From contig CAYLLO010000028.1 in assembly GCA_964384805.1 (NCBI GenBank), forward strand, positions 1-18,660: a stretch of 18,660 nt of DNA, written 5' to 3'. This document shows, piece by piece, positions 1 through 7,458 of the stretch. A model generated the notes under the pieces. It was not told where the DNA came from. It ran no database searches and saw only the letters and a list, made by a program, of their open reading frames with translations. The stretch's first letter is position 1; every line of letters begins with the position of its first letter. The translations under genes and the position numbers were made by a program. This stretch comes from HGM10611 sp964384805. GTDB taxonomy: Bacteria > Bacillota_I > Bacilli_A > ML615J-28 > CAG-313.

Positions 1-25
1 GGAAGAAGGTTGCCTAAAAACAATC

Positions 26-52
26 AAAAAAAGACAACCTTTTAGTTGTCTT
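26..52 (-). terminator. Intrinsic terminator of tRNA-Arg
   Basis: Read on the minus strand, arms AAGACAAC and GTTGTCTT (8 bp, 7-nt loop) are followed directly by a run of T. It lies about 57 bases downstream of the tRNA 3' end, which fits a single-gene tRNA transcript. On the plus strand no T tract follows, so the orientation is clear. Confidence 0.75.
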
Positions 53-108
53 AAAAATTAATTAAAGATATATAAAAAACACCACTAAGAGATGTAAAGA
101 ATACAAAA

Positions 109-185
109 TGGCATCCCGAGAGGGATTCGAACCCCCGACACACGGCTTAGAAGGCCGTTGCTCTATCCAACTGAGCTATCGAGAC
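109..185 (-). tRNA. tRNA-Arg (anticodon UCU)
   Basis: A complete 77-nt cloverleaf is visible on the minus strand. The acceptor stem is GTCTCGA/TCGGGAT with two G-U pairs. The D arm contains TAGCTCAGTTGGATAGAGC. The anticodon stem ACGGC/GCCGT encloses loop CTTCTAA, giving anticodon TCT. The T arm is GGGGG-TTCGAAT-CCCTC. The discriminator is G and the 3' CCA is encoded in the DNA (plus-strand TGG at 109-111). It reads AGA/AGG arginine codons; AGA is common in the A/T-rich genes here. It has its own promoter at 202-230 and a terminator at 26-52, so it is probably a monocistronic tRNA gene. Confidence 0.96.
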
Positions 186-201
186 ATCTTATTCATCAAC
201 T

Positions 202-230
202 ATTATACCATTTTATTTTAGAAAAGTAAA
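202..230 (-). promoter_or_regulatory. Promoter of tRNA-Arg
   Basis: The minus strand shows TTTACT, a 17-base spacer and a perfect TATAAT, ending 17 bases before the first tRNA base. This is the expected place for a sigma-A promoter. It diverges from the mscL promoter about 70 bases away. Confidence 0.75.
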
Positions 231-298
231 CTAAAAAGGTAATAAAAAATTAACCATTAAAATTTTTGTACATAATTTTACTTATATAGGCCTTTTTG

Positions 299-307
299 TG
301 TTATAAT
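299..307 (+). promoter_or_regulatory. Extended -10 promoter of mscL
   Basis: TGTTATAAT is a perfect -10 box with the TGn extension, placed 27 bases before the chosen mscL ATG. The -35 region (TTACTT near 278-283) is poor, which is normal for extended -10 promoters. Confidence 0.65.
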
Positions 308-334
308 GTAGAAAAAAAGGAGATTATTATATTT

Positions 335-838
335 ATGAAAAGTTTTTTTAGTGATTTCAAAAAATTCATCAGTCGTGGTAATGTTTTAGATATGGCCGTC
401 GGAGTTATTGTCGGAGGAGCCTTTACCGCCGTTGTAACATCTTTGAACAAATCCATCTTAACCCCTTTTATTGGTTATTTATTAGGAACAAAAGATTTAA
501 AAAGCTTATACTACCCATTACCTGGTGCCGAAATATTAGAAGGTCAAGTAGACGCCTATGGTAACCAATTATATTCTTCTGCTATTTATTATGGTGAATT
601 CATTCAAGCCGTTATTGATTTCCTAATGATTGCGTTATTATTATTCACTATGGTCAAAATTTTTCAATGGATTAAAAGAGCTTCTAAAAGAACAGCTGAA
701 AAATTAATAAAAAAAGAACCCATTTCTGTTGAACCAATTACAGAACCCTCTCCAGAACCTAAACCTACAACTGAGGAATTATTAACAGAAATTCGTGATT
801 TACTAGCTCAAAAAAATATTGATAAAGAAAAACAATAA
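335..838 (+). CDS. mscL: Large-conductance mechanosensitive channel MscL
   Basis: Pentameric inner-membrane channel that opens under membrane tension to release solutes on hypo-osmotic shock. The 167-residue product opens with the family signature: an amphipathic N-terminal helix (MKSFFSDFKKFISRGN), then TM1 with DMAVGVIVGGAF (about 16-46), an extracellular loop (47-87), TM2 (about 88-112), a basic cytoplasmic stretch, and a C-terminal helix TEELLTEIRDLLAQ near 145-158. The linker between TM2 and the C-terminal helix (about 119-145) is Pro/Glu-rich (EPITEPSPEPKP), making the protein slightly longer than the usual 130-150 residues. The start at 335 is chosen over an upstream in-frame ATG at 296 because the conserved N-terminus begins here, AAAGGAG lies at 316-322, and the -10 box at 302-307 falls inside the longer frame. 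Monocistronic, with a terminator directly after the stop. Confidence 0.95.
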   Translation: MKSFFSDFKKFISRGNVLDMAVGVIVGGAFTAVVTSLNKSILTPFIGYLLGTKDLKSLYYPLPGAEILEGQVDAYGNQLYSSAIYYGEFIQAVIDFLMIALLLFTMVKIFQWIKRASKRTAEKLIKKEPISVEPITEPSPEPKPTTEELLTEIRDLLAQKNIDKEKQ

Positions 839-850
839 ATTAGTAAAAAT

Positions 851-875
851 GACAACATCTTTGTTGTCTTTTTTA
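851..875 (+). terminator. Intrinsic terminator of mscL
   Basis: GACAAC-ATCTTT-GTTGTC forms a 6-bp hairpin followed by TTTTTTATT, 12 bases after the mscL stop codon. Its arms repeat the core of the tRNA-Arg terminator. Confidence 0.75.
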
Positions 876-934
876 TTAAACAAGACACATATTTTCCCAA
901 AATATAGACAAAATATATTATAAGATGTTTTTTC

Positions 935-963
935 TTGCTTTCATAAGCATTTTAAAGTATAAT
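935..963 (+). promoter_or_regulatory. Promoter of the DUF885 lipoprotein gene
   Basis: TTGCTT (935-940), a 17-base spacer and a perfect TATAAT (958-963). The predicted transcript starts near 970, leaving a leader of about 18 nt containing AAGGAGG. The promoter lies inside the longest possible reading frame and so supports the ATG at 988 over the one at 925. Confidence 0.8.
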
Positions 964-987
964 TCATTATATATTAAGGAGGTCAAA

Positions 988-2760
988 ATGAGTAGAATTA
1001 AAAACTTTTTTATTATTTTAACTTTTTTTCTGTTTACATTAGTCACTTCATCTTGTACGTTATTTTCACGAGAAGCCGATCCAAGTACTTTTAACGATTA
1101 CACTCATGAATTATTTTTAACAATAATGGGAGATGATGAATTTACAAGTCACTTTTTATTCAAAAATCCTCAAAATTATGATCTACCCGAGGATGGAAGT
1201 ATATCATTACCAACACCTTCCACAAGCAACTTCCTCAGTAAATTTATAATAAACCAATTATTTAGCAATCTTCATAATTATGATTACAATAAATTGAATT
1301 TTGATCAACAGTTAACATATAACATTTTAGATAATTTACTGGATAAGATAAATGATGAAACAGAAGAAATGAGTTACTTGAGTAATAATTATTTAGGTTC
1401 ATATCTTGGATATCAAGCACAACTACCTCTTCTTTTAAATGAATATGCCTTTTATGATATGGATGACATTAATAATTATTTTACTTTAATCGACTTAGTA
1501 CCCGAAACATTTGAATCTTACGTAAATTTTGAAATTAAAAAGGCTGAAAAAGGCTATGGTATGCCAGATTTTGTCATTTCTAACGTCATCGATCAATGCA
1601 CCGAATTTATTAATGATGTTGAAAATCATTTTTTAATAAAAACTTTTGATGAAAGAATTAATAATTTAGATTTTCTAGCCAATAATAACATAATCAAAAA
1701 AGAACTTATCGAAAAAAACTATCAAAAAGTTACTGGACCTTTAAAGGATGGTTATCAATATATTAAAGATAATTTACCAAAAATTTATGGTAAATCAACT
1801 AATAATTTAGGATTATATTATTACAGTATCGGTAAAGATTATTATTCTTTATTATTTAAAAATGAAACTGGTTATGATATTCCAATTGAAGAAGCGATAA
1901 CCTATATTGAAAATAAATTACAAACTTCTTATAACGAAATAATAGATTTAGTTACCAATAACCATAACTTAAAAACAGAAATTGATAAGTTATCACTAAT
2001 GACAGAAACCCCGGAAGTACAATTAAATAAATTTAGGCAACAAATTGTCGGTCACTTTCCAACTATTGATTTTTATCCTACAATTAATATTAAATACATT
2101 GACAAATCTATGGAAAACCACTTTAGTCCAGCAGCATATATGAATTCACCAATTGATGACTTTAACAGTGAATATATTTATTTAAACAACTCTTCAATCA
2201 ATGGAGATTTTAATTACTTATATCACACATTAGCACATGAAGGAATACCTGGTCATTTATATCAAAATATTTATTTCAAACAACAAGATACCAATATTTT
2301 AAGAAAGGTTTTAAAATCTAGTGGATACGTAGAGGGTTGGGCAACATACGTTGAAATGTATAGTTTTAATTTTTGTAATGACAACGAAAAATTAGCTGCA
2401 AAATATCTCAAATTAAACAACGAATTTGCAGGTGCCCTACAATGTAGATTAGATATGGGAATTCATTATGAAGGTTGGGATGTTAATAAAGTTTATGATT
2501 ACTTAAATTCATATCTAGAAGGATATTCATTAGAAAATGCAAAAAGCATTTTAGAACAATTAGTTGAAATACCTACAAATTCACAAATATATTTCTTCAC
2601 ATATTTTAAAATTCAAGACATGTATACAAGAACTAAAAACTCACTAGGCAATAATTTTAACGAAGTAGAATTTCATAAATTAATATTGGATTGCGGTCCT
2701 ATACCGCTTCGCTACGTCGAATCAATCGTTAATCAATATATTAATGACAATGCAAACTAA
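988..2760 (+). CDS. DUF885-family zinc-peptidase-like lipoprotein
   Basis: A 590-residue protein of the DUF885 (PF05960) group, inferred to be a membrane-anchored extracellular metallopeptidase; the substrate is unknown. It starts with a signal peptide (MSRIKN plus a hydrophobic stretch 7-19) ending at Cys23. The lipobox is imperfect: TSS-C with Thr rather than Leu at -3, so lipidation is likely but not certain. The metal-binding motif HEGIPGH is at 417-423 (His417, Glu418, His423). A second conserved block GYVEGWATYVEMY follows, with Glu449 the probable third ligand, matching the family layout in the C-terminal third. The start at 988 follows AAGGAGG by 5 bases and a consensus promoter by 24 bases. 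The gene stands alone between mscL and a gene-free stretch. Length is normal for the family. The family is well supported; the peptidase role is by homology only. Confidence 0.85.
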   Translation: MSRIKNFFIILTFFLFTLVTSSCTLFSREADPSTFNDYTHELFLTIMGDDEFTSHFLFKNPQNYDLPEDGSISLPTPSTSNFLSKFIINQLFSNLHNYDYNKLNFDQQLTYNILDNLLDKINDETEEMSYLSNNYLGSYLGYQAQLPLLLNEYAFYDMDDINNYFTLIDLVPETFESYVNFEIKKAEKGYGMPDFVISNVIDQCTEFINDVENHFLIKTFDERINNLDFLANNNIIKKELIEKNYQKVTGPLKDGYQYIKDNLPKIYGKSTNNLGLYYYSIGKDYYSLLFKNETGYDIPIEEAITYIENKLQTSYNEIIDLVTNNHNLKTEIDKLSLMTETPEVQLNKFRQQIVGHFPTIDFYPTINIKYIDKSMENHFSPAAYMNSPIDDFNSEYIYLNNSSINGDFNYLYHTLAHEGIPGHLYQNIYFKQQDTNILRKVLKSSGYVEGWATYVEMYSFNFCNDNEKLAAKYLKLNNEFAGALQCRLDMGIHYEGWDVNKVYDYLNSYLEGYSLENAKSILEQLVEIPTNSQIYFFTYFKIQDMYTRTKNSLGNNFNEVEFHKLILDCGPIPLRYVESIVNQYINDNAN

Positions 2761-2869
2761 ATATATAATAAGACAAAAAGAAAATATTGAATATTTTTCT
2801 CACATTATGTCAAACATGCAAGTTCCATATTTTTGCTCTACATTTTATATTAAATACAAACTATTTTAC

Positions 2870-2917
2870 TGATAAGAAAAGAGGTCGATTAATTTAAATC
2901 GTCCTCTTTTCTTATCA
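2870..2917. terminator. Long inverted repeat, probable bidirectional terminator
   Basis: Arms 2870-2890 and 2897-2917 pair over 20 of 21 positions: TGATAAGAAAAGAGG plus CGATT, with one T-T mismatch and a 6-base loop. Each strand's 3' arm carries CCTCTTTTCTT, so it could terminate in both directions between the convergent neighbours. It is 110 bases beyond the DUF885 stop. An alternative reading is a small mobile-repeat remnant. Confidence 0.6.
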
Positions 2918-3201
2918 ACTAGTTCTGCTACTTTTAAATTAATGTTGACTAAGTTTTATAACAGATAGTTTTTTTATCTATACAGAAACATCTCATCTTT
3001 CATAATAAATTCAATTATTTCTATGCAATAAAAATATAGGTATAAATCCAGCAATTATTTCATCAAAAAACTGGCGTATTTATTATTTTTAAGTCTCTTT
3101 TATAACCTTAATTAAGGCTAACTATTTAATTTTCTTACACATATTATTTGTACATTATAACTTATCGAATACTTTATTATCCTCGTATAATAATATCTTG
3201 A

Positions 3202-3369
3202 TTTACTTATTTTGGTTTTACATTTAACCTCATCAAATTTCTATTCGTATATTTAGTTGCACTTCTTACTTCATTTACAATACCACTGTTATCATCTTAT
3301 GATTCTCAATACTTAGATGCAAATACTCATTATTATGTTTTTACTAACCAATTAATCTACATAAGATAG
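3202..3369 (+). pseudogene. Possible C-terminal remnant of a decayed gene
   Basis: Between stop codons at 3199-3201 and 3367-3369 lies a 55-codon open frame without a usable start. It reads as a hydrophobic segment (around KFLFVYLVALLTSFTIPLL) followed by a mixed polar tail (SSYDSQYLDANTHYYVFTN). The tail composition looks more like protein than the Phe/Leu/Ile/Asn/Lys bias expected of random A/T-rich DNA. The stop sits 5 bases before a strong hairpin, as a real gene end would. Nothing continuous is found upstream in 2941-3200, where all three plus frames are interrupted. I do not recognise a family. It could be chance. Confidence 0.25.
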
Positions 3370-3374
3370 ACAAA

Positions 3375-3418
3375 TACTTAAAAAGGCCACATTATTTTAA
3401 ATGTTACCTTTTTAAGTA
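3375..3418. terminator. Terminator of mntP, possibly bidirectional
   Basis: The inverted repeat TACTTAAAAAGG ... CCTTTTTAAGTA (12 bp), two unpaired bases, then ACATT/AATGT with a 6-base loop. It lies 28 bases beyond the mntP stop on the minus strand. The A/T-flanked arms supply a T tract on either strand, so it could also end plus-strand transcripts. Confidence 0.65.
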
Positions 3419-3445
3419 CTATCCTAATATTTCATTTCAATCATT

Positions 3446-4006
3446 TTAAAACCACATATGTTCAATAAAAATTTTTAATCCTATCCCAATAAGGATAATT
3501 CCTCCCAAAATAGTTGCTTTATTATTAAGTAAATTACCAAATTTTTTACCTATCAAAACTCCTAAAATTGATAACAACATTGTGATAACCCCTATAGATA
3601 ATACAGCAATTACAACATCTACTCTCAATGTTGCAAGAGAAATCCCTACAGCCAAAGCATCAATCGATGTTGCTACTCCTTGAATTAACAGACCTTGGAA
3701 AGTTAATTCTCGATCAGTGCTTTCATCTTCTTTTTTCTTAAATCCATCATACAGCATTTTACATCCCAAATATCCAAGCAATATTAAGGCAATCCAGTGA
3801 TCAAGTGTCATAATTACATCCGCAAAAAGAGTACCAAAAAGATAGCCTATTAATGGCATTATTGTTTGAAAAAAACCAAAAGTAAAACCTATAAGTAGCA
3901 TTTTCGAAAAAACTATTTTACGATTATTCATTCCATTAGTCATACTAACAGCAGTTGCATCCATAGCAAGTCCTACGCCTAACATAATAATTTCTATTAT
4001 TTCCAT
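3446..4006 (-). CDS. mntP: Manganese efflux pump MntP
   Basis: Integral membrane exporter (MntP/YebN, formerly DUF204) that removes excess Mn(II) from the cytoplasm. The 186-residue length and hydrophobicity pattern, about six TM helices in two related halves, are typical. Both inverted-repeat signature motifs with their membrane aspartates are present: LAMDATAVS (Asp16) and TSIDALAVG (Asp116). A short charged loop (KKKEDESTDRE, about 90-100) separates the halves. The start ATG is preceded by GAGGA, placed inside the end of the upstream gene with only 2 bases between genes, so it is translated as part of the operon with the XRE-like membrane protein and the aldo/keto reductase. No yybP-ykoY-type manganese riboswitch is visible upstream, and none would fit at this position. 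Confidence 0.92.
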   Translation of the reverse strand: MEIIEIIMLGVGLAMDATAVSMTNGMNNRKIVFSKMLLIGFTFGFFQTIMPLIGYLFGTLFADVIMTLDHWIALILLGYLGCKMLYDGFKKKEDESTDRELTFQGLLIQGVATSIDALAVGISLATLRVDVVIAVLSIGVITMLLSILGVLIGKKFGNLLNNKATILGGIILIGIGLKIFIEHMWF

Positions 4007-4008
4007 AG

Positions 4009-4671
4009 TTATCCTCGTCTATTTTTAGGGAATAATTGAACAATTGAGTATATAAAGAAAGGAATGCAACAAATTCCTGAAATTATCACAAATATCGTCA
4101 ACAATAAACTAAACCATAAAATATACCACCAACTAAAACGAAAAGTATGACGTTTAAAAAACCAAATTGCCATAAAAATACCCGTTCCAAATGCATACAC
4201 CGATAAACATCTTACCAAATCTTCTAACATAACCATTAATTTAATTTGTTCAATAGTCTTATTTGGATAAACTTCCAATAAAACAGAATAATCACCATAT
4301 AAAGATTGCATAAATCTCCAAACTAAAAATACCCCTACTAATCCTAAGATAAAATAAGTTATATATCCTATATAGAATAATTTTGTAGTACGAGATCCAA
4401 AATACCAATCATAGTTCTTCCGTATTTTTCCCACTTTCATTTGTGACAAGGCTTCTTCTCTTTCTATCGTCAAATCACGTTCTCTAATATCTTCATACGG
4501 CATTTTTAAAACTTCACAAATTTTTTCAAGTTGTAACTCATTAGGTTCTAAAATTTCTTCTTCCCACTTTAAAAACTCGTCTTCTGTTACTCCTATTTTT
4601 TCAACTATTTCTTCAAAACTTAAATAAGATTCTTTTCTTAATAATTTTAAATTTTTTGACAAAATACTCAT
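4009..4671 (-). CDS. XRE-type HTH protein with C-terminal membrane segments
   Basis: A 220-residue protein of unknown role. Residues about 5-62 resemble a Cro/C1-type helix-turn-helix (LSKNLKLLRKES..SFEEIVEKIGV..EFLKWEEEILEPN..QLEKICEVLKMP). The tryptophan and following Glu/Pro/Asn are typical of the XRE fold. A charged linker (about 63-95) follows, then three or four hydrophobic segments near 97-118, 153-172 and 181-212. The organisation is that of small membrane-tethered XRE proteins in Bacillota, whose function is mostly untested. The start codon overlaps the preceding aldo/keto reductase stop (TAATG), and mntP follows after 2 bases, so the three are cotranscribed. Whether it regulates or senses anything for mntP is inference from position only. 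Confidence 0.75.
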   Translation of the reverse strand: MSILSKNLKLLRKESYLSFEEIVEKIGVTEDEFLKWEEEILEPNELQLEKICEVLKMPYEDIRERDLTIEREEALSQMKVGKIRKNYDWYFGSRTTKLFYIGYITYFILGLVGVFLVWRFMQSLYGDYSVLLEVYPNKTIEQIKLMVMLEDLVRCLSVYAFGTGIFMAIWFFKRHTFRFSWWYILWFSLLLTIFVIISGICCIPFFIYSIVQLFPKNRRG

Positions 4672-5813
4672 TATTTACCACCATTTTCACACTTCGAAAT
4701 AACTTCTAAAACAACTTTATTCAAATCACTTCGAATACTTATTTTTTGAGGACACATTGTCTCACATTTACCACATTTTAAACAAAAACTAGCTAGTGTA
4801 TTATCATTTTTCATAGAATTATACTTATACTTTATATAAGAAAGATTTTCATATTTATAGTAATTATTCCAAAGCCAAAAATTTCCCGGAATATCTACAC
4901 CAGCAGGACAAGGCATGCAATATTTACAATTAGTACATCCATTTTTAGTACGTTCAGTTAAAACTTTTACAACTTTTTCTATGCATGCATACTCCTCTTT
5001 ATTTAAATGATTAAATTTATGAAATGTGTTTAAATTATCCAATACTTGTTCATAAGTAGACATACCACTTAAAATAACTTTAATACCACTTAAACTACCA
5101 CACCATCTTAATGCCCACGATGCAATACTAGCCTCTGGCAATTCCCTTTTGAAAATACTTTCAGCTTTTTTAGGCAATGACGCCAGTGTTCCTCCTTTTA
5201 TCGGTTCCATAATAACCAAAGGTATACCTTTATTTTCAGCAAGTCTATAACCTTTCAAACCAGCTTGTTCAGTAGTATCTATATAGTTTAATTGAATTTG
5301 ACAAAAATCCCAATCATAATAATTAATTAATTCTTCAAAAACATTATATGAATCATGAAAAGAAAAACCTAGATAACGTATTTTCCCCTTTTTTCTTAAT
5401 TTTTCTAAAATCTCCATAACACCTAAAGCTTTAACTTTTTCAAATTGTTCCCTATTCATCGCATGAAGCAAATAAAAGTCCACATATTCCTTGTTTAATC
5501 TATCAAGTTGTTCATTGAATATTTCCTCTATATCTTCATTTTTTTCAACCTTCCACATTGGCAATTTAGTAGCCAAAAAATAATTATCACGAGGATATTT
5601 ATCAAGTACTCTACCAACAAAATGTTCAGAATCCCCATTATGATAAGGATATGCAGTATCTATATAATTAACTCCCGAACTAATAGCTTTATCTATCATT
5701 TTTTCTGCTTCTTGTTCATTTATTTTGCCATTTTCCAATACTGGAAACCGCATACATCCAAAACCCAATAAAGAAGTTTTAATATTTAATTTTTCTAACT
5801 TACGATATTCCAT
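4671..5813 (-). CDS. Aldo/keto reductase with C-terminal 4Fe-4S module
   Basis: A 380-residue cytoplasmic oxidoreductase. Residues 1-280 form an aldo/keto reductase barrel with the catalytic tetrad Asp52, Tyr57 (NYIDTAYPYHNG), Lys83 (ATKLPM) and His117 (YLLHAMN). The C-terminal 90 residues carry two cysteine clusters: CTNCKYCMPCPAG (Cys293, 296, 299, 302) and CLKCGKCETMCP (Cys344, 347, 350, 354). These resemble ferredoxin-type 4Fe-4S sites. This fusion is a known subclass in anaerobic Bacillota; substrate and electron partner are unknown. The start follows TAGGAGAG by 4 bases. It lies 52 bases after glpK with no terminator between, and overlaps the next gene by one base. Confidence 0.88.
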   Translation of the reverse strand: MEYRKLEKLNIKTSLLGFGCMRFPVLENGKINEQEAEKMIDKAISSGVNYIDTAYPYHNGDSEHFVGRVLDKYPRDNYFLATKLPMWKVEKNEDIEEIFNEQLDRLNKEYVDFYLLHAMNREQFEKVKALGVMEILEKLRKKGKIRYLGFSFHDSYNVFEELINYYDWDFCQIQLNYIDTTEQAGLKGYRLAENKGIPLVIMEPIKGGTLASLPKKAESIFKRELPEASIASWALRWCGSLSGIKVILSGMSTYEQVLDNLNTFHKFNHLNKEEYACIEKVVKVLTERTKNGCTNCKYCMPCPAGVDIPGNFWLWNNYYKYENLSYIKYKYNSMKNDNTLASFCLKCGKCETMCPQKISIRSDLNKVVLEVISKCENGGK

Positions 5814-5841
5814 TACACTCTCCTATTCAAATTCAAAAATC

Positions 5842-5869
5842 TTTATAACAATTACAATTACTTTTTCAT
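5842..5869 (-). promoter_or_regulatory. Possible promoter before the aldo/keto reductase
   Basis: On the minus strand ATGAAA, a 16-base spacer and TATAAA with a TGn extension overlap the glpK stop and its downstream gap. It could drive the reductase-XRE-mntP trio independently of glpK. The match is moderate and A/T richness makes chance likely. Confidence 0.35.
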
Positions 5870-7362
5870 TTAAATAATCTTGTTGCTTCTACAGCCTTTT
5901 TCCAACCCAAATATTTTTTTTCTGCTTCAATTTCAGATATCCGACGCATAAAAATTTGATTTGTATCACCTAATTTTTTCAATTCTTCAAAATTATTCCA
6001 GATTCCCACTACAAGTCCTGCCATATATGCAGCTCCAAGTGCCGTTGTTTCTAAACATCTTGGGCGTCTTATTTTACAATTTAACAAATCTGCTTGAAAT
6101 TGAAGTAAATAATTATTAACTGATGCCCCTCCATCAACTGTCAGTTCATTGATTTCAATCCCAGATTCTTTAACCATAACATCCATTACATCCTTCGATT
6201 GATAAGCAATAGATTCCACTACAGCATTTATAAAATTTTCTTTTTTAGTTCCTCGAGTTAAGCCAAAAACTGCTCCTCTTGCATCATTATCCCAATAAGG
6301 AGTTCCTAATCCTACGAATGCAGGAACTACATAAACTCCATCACTACCATTTATGTATTCATTATATTTTTCAACTTCATTAGACTTTTCAATCATCTTT
6401 AAATTATCTCTCAGCCACTGAACAGCCGATCCCGCTACAAACACTGAACCTTCTAAAGCATATTCTACTTTCCCATTTATTCCCCATGCAATAGTTGTAA
6501 GCAAACCATTTTCACTTTTAACAATCTTTTCTTTAGTATTCATAAGCATAAAACATCCAGTGCCGTAGGTATTTTTAACATCACCTTCATTAAAACATGT
6601 TTGTCCAAAAAGTGATGCTTGTTGATCTCCAACAATACTAGTAATAGGAATAGAAAAATCTTTTTCAATACTTTGTAATTTTTCAGCAATTCCAATATAT
6701 CCACTAGAATTTACAACTTTAGGTAAAATACTATAAGGTATGTCAAAAATCTCTAGTAATTCTTCATCCCAACATAAATTATGAATATTAAATAACATTG
6801 TTCTAGAAGCATTTGTGTAATCCGTTACATGATATTTACCATTAGTTAATTTCCAAACTAAATATGTATCAACCGTTCCAAATAAAAGCTCACCTTTTTG
6901 GGCCATTTCTCTTGCTCCATCAATATTATCCAAGATCCATTTTATCTTGGTTGCAGAAAAATACGGATTAATAATAAGTCCAGTCTTTTCTCTTATAACT
7001 TCTTCATATCCTAAATTAATCATTTTTTCACAAATCTCTTGAGATTGACGAGATTGCCAAACAATCGCATTATATATAGGAATTCCAGTATTTTTATTCC
7101 AAATTATCGTAGTTTCACGCTGATTGGTAATACCTAAACAAGCGATATTTTTATAATTAACCTCTTCACATGTTATTACTTCTTTTACCACTTCATAAAC
7201 TGTTTCCCAAATTTCCAAAGGATTTTGTTCAATCCATCCACTATGTGGACAAATAAGTCTAATTTCCATTTGACTATCAACTATACGTTCACCATTTTTA
7301 TTAAAAATAATTGCCCTACTACTTGTTGTACCTTGATCTATTGCAAGAACATATTCTTTCAT
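5866..7362 (-). CDS. glpK: Glycerol kinase
   Basis: Phosphorylates glycerol to sn-glycerol 3-phosphate with ATP, for catabolism and lipid synthesis. The 498 residues match the FGGY-kinase norm (about 500). Visible motifs: AIDQGTTSSRAIIF (phosphate loop, 7-20), GITNQRET with Arg82, WQSRQ near 102, GDQQASLFGQ with the catalytic Asp246, NTYGTGCFMLMNT, ALEGSVFVAGSAVQWLRD, and VDGGASVNNYLLQFQ. In PTS-controlled Gram-positive enzymes a histidine (His232 in Enterococcus casseliflavus) in the loop before GDQQA is phosphorylated by HPr. The equivalent segment here (221-240, GYIGIAEKLQ and following) has no histidine, so that control is probably absent. It has a consensus promoter and AAAGGA ribosome site. 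No glpF or glpO/glpD is nearby. It ends on TGA, confirming the standard code. Confidence 0.96.
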   Translation of the reverse strand: MKEYVLAIDQGTTSSRAIIFNKNGERIVDSQMEIRLICPHSGWIEQNPLEIWETVYEVVKEVITCEEVNYKNIACLGITNQRETTIIWNKNTGIPIYNAIVWQSRQSQEICEKMINLGYEEVIREKTGLIINPYFSATKIKWILDNIDGAREMAQKGELLFGTVDTYLVWKLTNGKYHVTDYTNASRTMLFNIHNLCWDEELLEIFDIPYSILPKVVNSSGYIGIAEKLQSIEKDFSIPITSIVGDQQASLFGQTCFNEGDVKNTYGTGCFMLMNTKEKIVKSENGLLTTIAWGINGKVEYALEGSVFVAGSAVQWLRDNLKMIEKSNEVEKYNEYINGSDGVYVVPAFVGLGTPYWDNDARGAVFGLTRGTKKENFINAVVESIAYQSKDVMDVMVKESGIEINELTVDGGASVNNYLLQFQADLLNCKIRRPRCLETTALGAAYMAGLVVGIWNNFEELKKLGDTNQIFMRRISEIEAEKKYLGWKKAVEATRLFK

Positions 7363-7396
7363 ACCATTTATCCTTTACATATAATAATACTCTACT

Positions 7397-7425
7397 ATTA
7401 TATCAAAATATTCAAAAATAATCAA
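7397..7425 (-). promoter_or_regulatory. Promoter of glpK
   Basis: TTGATT, 17 bases, TATAAT on the minus strand: five of six and six of six consensus bases. It starts just after the pyr terminator and leaves a leader of about 28 nt before the glpK start. No obvious cre-like operator is seen around it. Confidence 0.85.
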
Positions 7426-7430
7426 GACAT

Positions 7431-7458
7431 AAAAAAAGAGAAAGTACTCCTTCTCTTT
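7431..7458 (-). terminator. Terminator of the pyr operon
   Basis: AAAGAGAA and TTCTCTTT (8 bp, 8-nt loop) followed by a T run on the minus strand. The stem begins inside the pyrE stop codon, so transcription ends directly after pyrE and before the glpK promoter. Confidence 0.85.

Noticed and set aside
2775..2805. A/T-only hairpin after the DUF885 stop as its terminator
   Set aside because: The 7-bp stem has no G/C pairs; the inverted repeat at 2870-2917 is a far better candidate.
4007..4060. Manganese riboswitch before mntP
   Set aside because: mntP starts 2 bases after the upstream gene, leaving no untranslated leader, and no conserved motif is seen.
5866..5868. Genetic code 4 (TGA as Trp)
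   Set aside because: glpK, pyrD and pyrB end on TGA at normal family length and tryptophans are encoded by TGG.
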